27,013 bases of DNA from Caribbeanibacter sp964518305. Its GTDB lineage: Bacteria; Gemmatimonadota; Gemmatimonadetes; Palauibacterales; Palauibacteraceae. Both the position numbers and the translations under genes were made by a program. The notes under the pieces are model-generated. The model saw nothing but the letters and a program-made list of their open reading frames with translations. It ran no database searches and was not told the DNA's origin. This document shows, piece after piece, positions 22,942 through 27,013 of the stretch (its first letter is position 1; each line of letters opens with the position of its first letter). The stretch lies in the NCBI GenBank assembly GCA_964518305.1, contig CAZFDK010000035.1, positions 1 through 27,013 of the forward strand, in the 5' to 3' direction.

Positions 22942-25168
22942 CGACCGGGGATCGGCGGGCGGCGGCGAGGACCGGACGGCGGCCGACGAGCCGGAGGCGG
23001 AGCGATCCGCCGCGGCCGGGGGCGCCTCCGGCGGCCGCGAGCTGGAATTGCAGGTGACGGACATGGACTGCGCCGACTGCGCGCTCCGGATCCGGGAGGG
23101 GCTGCAGCAGGTCGAGGGCGTCGGCGAGGTGGAGGGGAACCCGGTCTCCCGGCGCGTCCGCGTCCGCTTCGACGAGTCCCGCGTGGCCCCGGAGCGGATC
23201 CGGCGCGAGCTGGGCGAGCTGGGGTACGCCTCCCGGGAGACGGGCGAGGGGCCGGAGCTCAGCCGGGAGGACCTGTGGAGCGGACCCGAGGCGCTGCGCA
23301 CGTACGGGGCCGGGCTCTTCTTCCTGACGGGGGTCGCCCTGCAGGTGGCCGGGGCGGCGCCGACCCTGCTCCCGCTTCCCGTCCACGACCTGGCTCTCCC
23401 GGACCTGCTGTTCGTGGCGGCAGGGGCGCTGGGAGGCTGGAACTTCTTCCCCGCCGGCCTCCGATCGGCACGCCGGCTGTCGCTCGACATGAACTTCCTG
23501 ATGACGGTGGCCATCCTGGGCGCGGTTGCGGTGGGCGAGTTCCTGGAGGCGGGGGCCATCGCCTTCCTCTTCTCGGTGGCGGAGCTGCTGGAGGAGTACT
23601 CCGTGGACCGGGCCCGGCGCTCCATCCAATCGCTCATGGACCTCTCGCCGGAGACGGCCACGGTGATACGGGATGGCCGGCAGGTGACGGTCCGGGCGGA
23701 CGAGGTGGAGCCGGGCGACACCGTGGTGGTCCGGCCCGGCGAGCGGATTCCGGCCGACGGCGAGGTCACGGACGGCGCCTCGGCCGTCGACGAGTCGCCC
23801 ATCACCGGCGAGTCCATGCCGGCGGAAAAAGCCGCCGGAGACGAGGTCTACGCCGGAACGATCAACGAGGAGGGCTTCCTCGAGGTGCGCGTGACCCGGG
23901 CCGGGGACGCCACCACGCTCTCCCGGGTCATCCACCTGGTGGAGGAGGCCGAGAGCCACAGGGCTCCCACCGAGCGCTTCGTAGAAAAGTTCGCCCGCTG
24001 GTACACGCCGGCGGTGACGGGCCTGGCCGTCCTGGTGGCGGCCGTCCCGCCCCTCCTCTTCGCCGCCCCCTTCGGCGAGTGGTTCGTCCGCGGGCTGACG
24101 CTACTGGTCATCGCCTGTCCCTGCGCGCTGGTGATCTCGACGCCGGTGGCCGTGGTGAGCGGCATCACCGCCGGCGCGCGCAACGGCGTTCTCATCAAGG
24201 GCGGTAACTACCTGGAGGCCATGGGCGAGGTGGAGGTCATCGCCCTGGACAAGACGGGCACGCTCACCCGGAGCCACATGACCGTCACCGACGTGCATCC
24301 GCTCGGGGGACGGGACGAGGAGGAGGTGCTGGCCCGGGCGGCCGCGGTGGAGGCCCGCTCGGAGCACCCCATCGGCCGGGCCGTGACGGAGGCGGCCTCC
24401 TCCCGGGGGATCGCGGCGGGCCGGTGGAGCGTGGAGGGCTTCGAGGCGATCGCCGGAAAGGGGGCCCGGGCGCGCCTGGACGGGGAGGAGTGGCTCGTCG
24501 GCAGGCCGGAGCTCTTCAGCGGCGCCGCCCTCCCCGCCGACCTGCTGGCCCGGCTCCGCTCCGGGGGGAAGACTGCCGTCGTGGTGGGCGGGCCGGACGG
24601 GCCGGCGGGTGTCGTCGGCGTGGGCGACCCGACGCGGGCCGGCGCGGCCGGCGCGATCGAGAGGCTGAACCAGGCCGGCGTCCGCCGCGTCGTGATGCTC
24701 ACCGGGGACCACCGGGAGACGGCGGAGGCCGTGGCGGCGGAGCTCGGACTCGACGATGTCCGGGCCGAGCTCCTCCCGCAGGAGAAGGTCGAGGCGGTGC
24801 GCGAGCTGGAGCGGGAGCACGGCCGGGTGGCCATGGTCGGCGACGGCGTGAACGACGCCCCGGCCCTGGCGGCGGCCACCGTGGGCGTCGCCATGGGCGC
24901 CGCCGGCTCGGACACGGCGCTCCAGACCGCCGACATCGCCCTCATGGGCGACGACCTGAGGCGCCTGCCCTACCTGTACGCCCTCTCCCACCGGGGACGC
25001 GGCGTGATCCGCCAGAACATCTGGGCCTCCATCGGCGCGAAGGCGGTCCTGGCCGCCGGCGTGCCCTTCGGCCTGGTCTCCCTGATCGTGGCCGTCCTGG
25101 TGGGCGACATGGGCGCCTCGCTGGGCGTCACGGCCAACTCCCTCCGGCTGGCGCGCGTGCGGGGCTGA
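22928..25168 (+). CDS. zntA: Zn/Cd/Pb-exporting P1B-type ATPase (ZntA/CadA type)
   Basis: A 746-residue inner-membrane pump that exports divalent soft metals. An acidic N-terminal stretch (1-36) is followed by one heavy-metal-associated domain with TDMDCADCALRIREGL (Cys48, Cys51). Core motifs are TGES (293-296), the transmembrane metal site CPC (397-399), DKTGT with phosphorylated Asp441, SEHPIG (His480, Pro481) and GDGVND (638-643). The last helices have NIWASIGAKAV (Lys about 705) and VGDMGASLGVTANSLRL (Asp about 727), the pattern of subgroup P1B-2 (Zn, Cd, Pb), not the copper pumps. The ATG lies inside the end of the repressor gene, so the two are translationally coupled, and expression is expected to rise with zinc. 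The exact metal preference is inferred. Confidence 0.93.
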   Translation: MCASSDRGSAGGGEDRTAADEPEAERSAAAGGASGGRELELQVTDMDCADCALRIREGLQQVEGVGEVEGNPVSRRVRVRFDESRVAPERIRRELGELGYASRETGEGPELSREDLWSGPEALRTYGAGLFFLTGVALQVAGAAPTLLPLPVHDLALPDLLFVAAGALGGWNFFPAGLRSARRLSLDMNFLMTVAILGAVAVGEFLEAGAIAFLFSVAELLEEYSVDRARRSIQSLMDLSPETATVIRDGRQVTVRADEVEPGDTVVVRPGERIPADGEVTDGASAVDESPITGESMPAEKAAGDEVYAGTINEEGFLEVRVTRAGDATTLSRVIHLVEEAESHRAPTERFVEKFARWYTPAVTGLAVLVAAVPPLLFAAPFGEWFVRGLTLLVIACPCALVISTPVAVVSGITAGARNGVLIKGGNYLEAMGEVEVIALDKTGTLTRSHMTVTDVHPLGGRDEEEVLARAAAVEARSEHPIGRAVTEAASSRGIAAGRWSVEGFEAIAGKGARARLDGEEWLVGRPELFSGAALPADLLARLRSGGKTAVVVGGPDGPAGVVGVGDPTRAGAAGAIERLNQAGVRRVVMLTGDHRETAEAVAAELGLDDVRAELLPQEKVEAVRELEREHGRVAMVGDGVNDAPALAAATVGVAMGAAGSDTALQTADIALMGDDLRRLPYLYALSHRGRGVIRQNIWASIGAKAVLAAGVPFGLVSLIVAVLVGDMGASLGVTANSLRLARVRG

Positions 25169-25266
25169 CCGCGGCGGAGCGCCCGGCGCTGGCGCGGAGA
25201 GCGTCGTCCGCCGGCGCCCCCTGTCTCCACGGATCGGCCGGCCGAGGGGTCCCGTCCCTACTCGCC

Positions 25267-26988
25267 CTACTCGGGCTCCTCCGGCGGGAGCACCACGTGC
25301 AGGGTGGAGTGCTCGAGCTCCGCCACCTCCCGCGTCCGCGTCCGGCGGCTGCCGGCCGCGCCCAGCTTCGCCATGAGATCCGGCAGGGACTGCCCCTCGG
25401 CCTCGTGCACCACCACGTACAGCCGTCCGCCCGGCTGCGGCTGCGAATTGACCCGGTCCGGCGACATGCCCAGGTGCCGGAACCAGTACTCCAGCACCAC
25501 CTCGGCGGGGCCGAAGGCCAGGAGGCCGTCGTCCTCCTCCATGCGCTCCCCCAGCAGCCGGGCGGCCTCCTCGCCGTCCCGGTAGGGGTTCATGGCCGGC
25601 GACTCCACCACGGAGCCGCGGGCCACCACCGACCCGCCGAGGCCCGCCAGGAGGAGCACGGCGGCCGCGGGCCCGGCGAGCCGCGTCCAGCCGCCGCGTC
25701 CGGCACCTGCCGGGGCGGCGGGACGGAGCGCCGCCTTCCCTCCACCGCCTCCCGCCGCGGCGCGCCCCCATCCGAGGACCCACCCGGTCCCGCGGGCCAC
25801 CAGGAGCCCGAACACGGGCACCAGGAAGAGCCACACGCGGGCGAAGGGAACGCGCCGGTTGACCAGCAGGAGGAGGGTCGACCAGGCCAGCGCCACCAGC
25901 GGATAGGAGGCGACCCCCGGCGTCCGGCCCGGATCGCCGAGCAGCCCCAGGTCCCGCGCGACACCGACCAGGGCCAGTGCGCAGAGGGCCAGGGCTGCGG
26001 CCGTGGGCCACCCCGCCGTCCAGGTGCTCCACAGGCTGCCGAAGAAGCCCGGCAGACCGGCGGCGAACTCGGCGATGGGAGAGGGCTGGACGAAGCGGTT
26101 CGACACGATGGAGGGAAGCCCGGACAGCTGAATCGCGGGCAGGTAGAGCCAGCCGACGGCGATCCCCACGACCGGGACGGCCACGCCGGCCTCCCGCAGC
26201 AGCTCGGAGCGGAGTCGCGGGCGCTCTCCACCGTCCCCGGCCTCCGCCGCCCCTCCCCGCCCCGACAGGACGAGCCAGGCCAGGACGGCCCCCACGGGAT
26301 AGAGGGCGACAGGAATCGCATGCAGGGAGGCCGCCGCCACGACACAGAACAGGGCCCACGCTGCCAGGTCGCGCCGTTGCAGCAGGCGCGCCGCCAGGGG
26401 GACCAGGAGCAGCGCGCAGAGCACGACGATGGAGTAGCCGCGGGCGTTCGTGGAATACAGGACCAGGGGCGTGGAGACAGCGGCCACGGCGGCCGCCACC
26501 AGGGCTTCGTCGGCGTCGCCCAGGGCGTCCCAGGCCGCGTAGGCCATCGGCACCACGCCCACGCCGGCCAGGAAGGCCGGCAGTCGCATCACCGCCGGCG
26601 CCGAGCCCAGGGCCCCCGTCACCAGATGCACCAGCAGGGTGTGGAGAAGGTGGTTGTTCGGAAAGGTGTAGCGGGCGAGCCCGAGCTCCACGGGCCTTGC
26701 GGCGAAGTGGGTGAAGGTGAAGGCCTCGTCGTAGCGGACCGGCTGGGAGAGGTACAGAAGCCGCAGCCCCGCCCCGCCGAGTACCACGGCGGCCAGGGCG
26801 AGGACGTGCCACCGGCCCCGGCGGCGCGGCAGCCCCGTCAGCCACCGGGCGGCGTCGCGGGCGAGCTTCCTCAGGTCCCGCCACAGGCGCCGGATCCGTC
26901 GGCCGACGACGGCCCCGGTCGGTCGGGGCGCGAGGACGCCGATCCCCCAGGCCAGCAGCCCGGCGCCCGCCGCGCCGAGCGCCAGCAC
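25267..26988 (-). CDS. GT-C type membrane glycosyltransferase (PMT/ArnT-like), start uncertain
   Basis: A polytopic membrane protein of 573 residues if started at the GTG at 26988. The early loop after the main first helix contains SQPVRYDEAFTF (Asp87, Glu88), the acidic motif expected in glycosyltransferase family 39-like GT-C enzymes, which use lipid-linked sugars. It is followed by FPNNHLLHTLLVHL (about 109-122), as in many bacterial members, and about ten hydrophobic segments. The last 130 residues form a soluble domain (ARLLGERMEEDDGLLAFGPA, then LEYWFRHLGMSP). Acceptor and sugar are unknown. The frame is open to the right edge of the window, and the segment before the GTG is also hydrophobic, so the true start may lie outside; a GAGGGGG 9 bases before the GTG supports the local start. 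It converges with the ATPase gene. Confidence 0.8.
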   Translation of the reverse strand: MLALGAAGAGLLAWGIGVLAPRPTGAVVGRRIRRLWRDLRKLARDAARWLTGLPRRRGRWHVLALAAVVLGGAGLRLLYLSQPVRYDEAFTFTHFAARPVELGLARYTFPNNHLLHTLLVHLVTGALGSAPAVMRLPAFLAGVGVVPMAYAAWDALGDADEALVAAAVAAVSTPLVLYSTNARGYSIVVLCALLLVPLAARLLQRRDLAAWALFCVVAAASLHAIPVALYPVGAVLAWLVLSGRGGAAEAGDGGERPRLRSELLREAGVAVPVVGIAVGWLYLPAIQLSGLPSIVSNRFVQPSPIAEFAAGLPGFFGSLWSTWTAGWPTAAALALCALALVGVARDLGLLGDPGRTPGVASYPLVALAWSTLLLLVNRRVPFARVWLFLVPVFGLLVARGTGWVLGWGRAAAGGGGGKAALRPAAPAGAGRGGWTRLAGPAAAVLLLAGLGGSVVARGSVVESPAMNPYRDGEEAARLLGERMEEDDGLLAFGPAEVVLEYWFRHLGMSPDRVNSQPQPGGRLYVVVHEAEGQSLPDLMAKLGAAGSRRTRTREVAELEHSTLHVVLPPEEPE

Positions 26989-27013
26989 GCCGGACGCCCC
27001 CTCGAGCAGGGCC

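Noticed and set aside
24101..26884. A 927-codon minus-strand open frame, and similar long frames opposite the ATPase and glycosyltransferase genes
   Set aside because: Arg/Gly/Pro-rich translations lying antisense or out of frame to clear genes. Long open frames are expected by chance at this GC content.
1..27013. CRISPR arrays, tRNA or rRNA genes, insertion sequences, prophage genes
   Set aside because: No regularly spaced repeats, cloverleaf-like or rRNA-like stretches, transposase motifs or phage genes were seen on either strand by reading alone.

Overview
This window comes from a GC-rich Gram-negative bacterium. It has an outer-membrane secretin, lipoprotein and Sec signals, and very acidic proteins. 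The overall style (a compact pilMNOPQ set, D/E-rich linkers, a DUF547-TVP38 fusion) would fit Gemmatimonadota or a similar poorly sampled phylum, but that is an inference and no marker gene is present. Two runs of exactly 10 N show this is a scaffolded draft assembly, probably a metagenome bin.

Region 1 (1-5250, minus strand, visibly less GC-rich) is a surface-polymer type operon. A YfhO-family membrane protein is followed by an arylsulfotransferase-like (ASST) protein, then by a second, badly decayed copy of the ASST-like gene that runs off the left edge. The yfhO-like gene is split by an N gap and the pseudogene carries the other gap; both look like unmerged contig overlaps rather than missing DNA.

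Region 2 (5222-19085) is a type IV pilus locus. The pilA-like pilin gene has its own strong terminator and a plausible sigma-54 promoter. A long minus-strand operon reads TPR protein, degenerate GGDEF protein, pilC, pilM, pilN, pilO, pilP, pilQ, with 1-4 base overlaps from pilN to pilQ. The motors pilB and pilT are read divergently on the plus strand. PilB has an N-terminal double MshEN-type motif, the kind that binds cyclic di-GMP in other motors. Together with the catalytically dead-looking GGDEF protein and the large TPR scaffold, this suggests c-di-GMP control of the pilus and is the most interesting little-described part of the window. No prepilin peptidase or minor pilin genes are visible.

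Region 3 (19086-22270, minus strand) holds a two-gene operon: an alpha/beta hydrolase-OsmC fusion and a lipoprotein-type DUF547 domain fused to a TVP38/DedA-like membrane domain. Just after it lies a short remnant that resembles an internally deleted PIG-L/LmbE deacetylase.

Region 4 (22463-25168, plus strand) is a zinc/cadmium resistance unit. An SmtB/ArsR-type repressor with an intact alpha-5 zinc site overlaps a P1B-2 ATPase (ZntA type), and a classic SmtB-like inverted repeat sits upstream. Region 5 (25267 to the right edge, minus strand) is a GT-C type membrane glycosyltransferase whose true start may lie outside the window.
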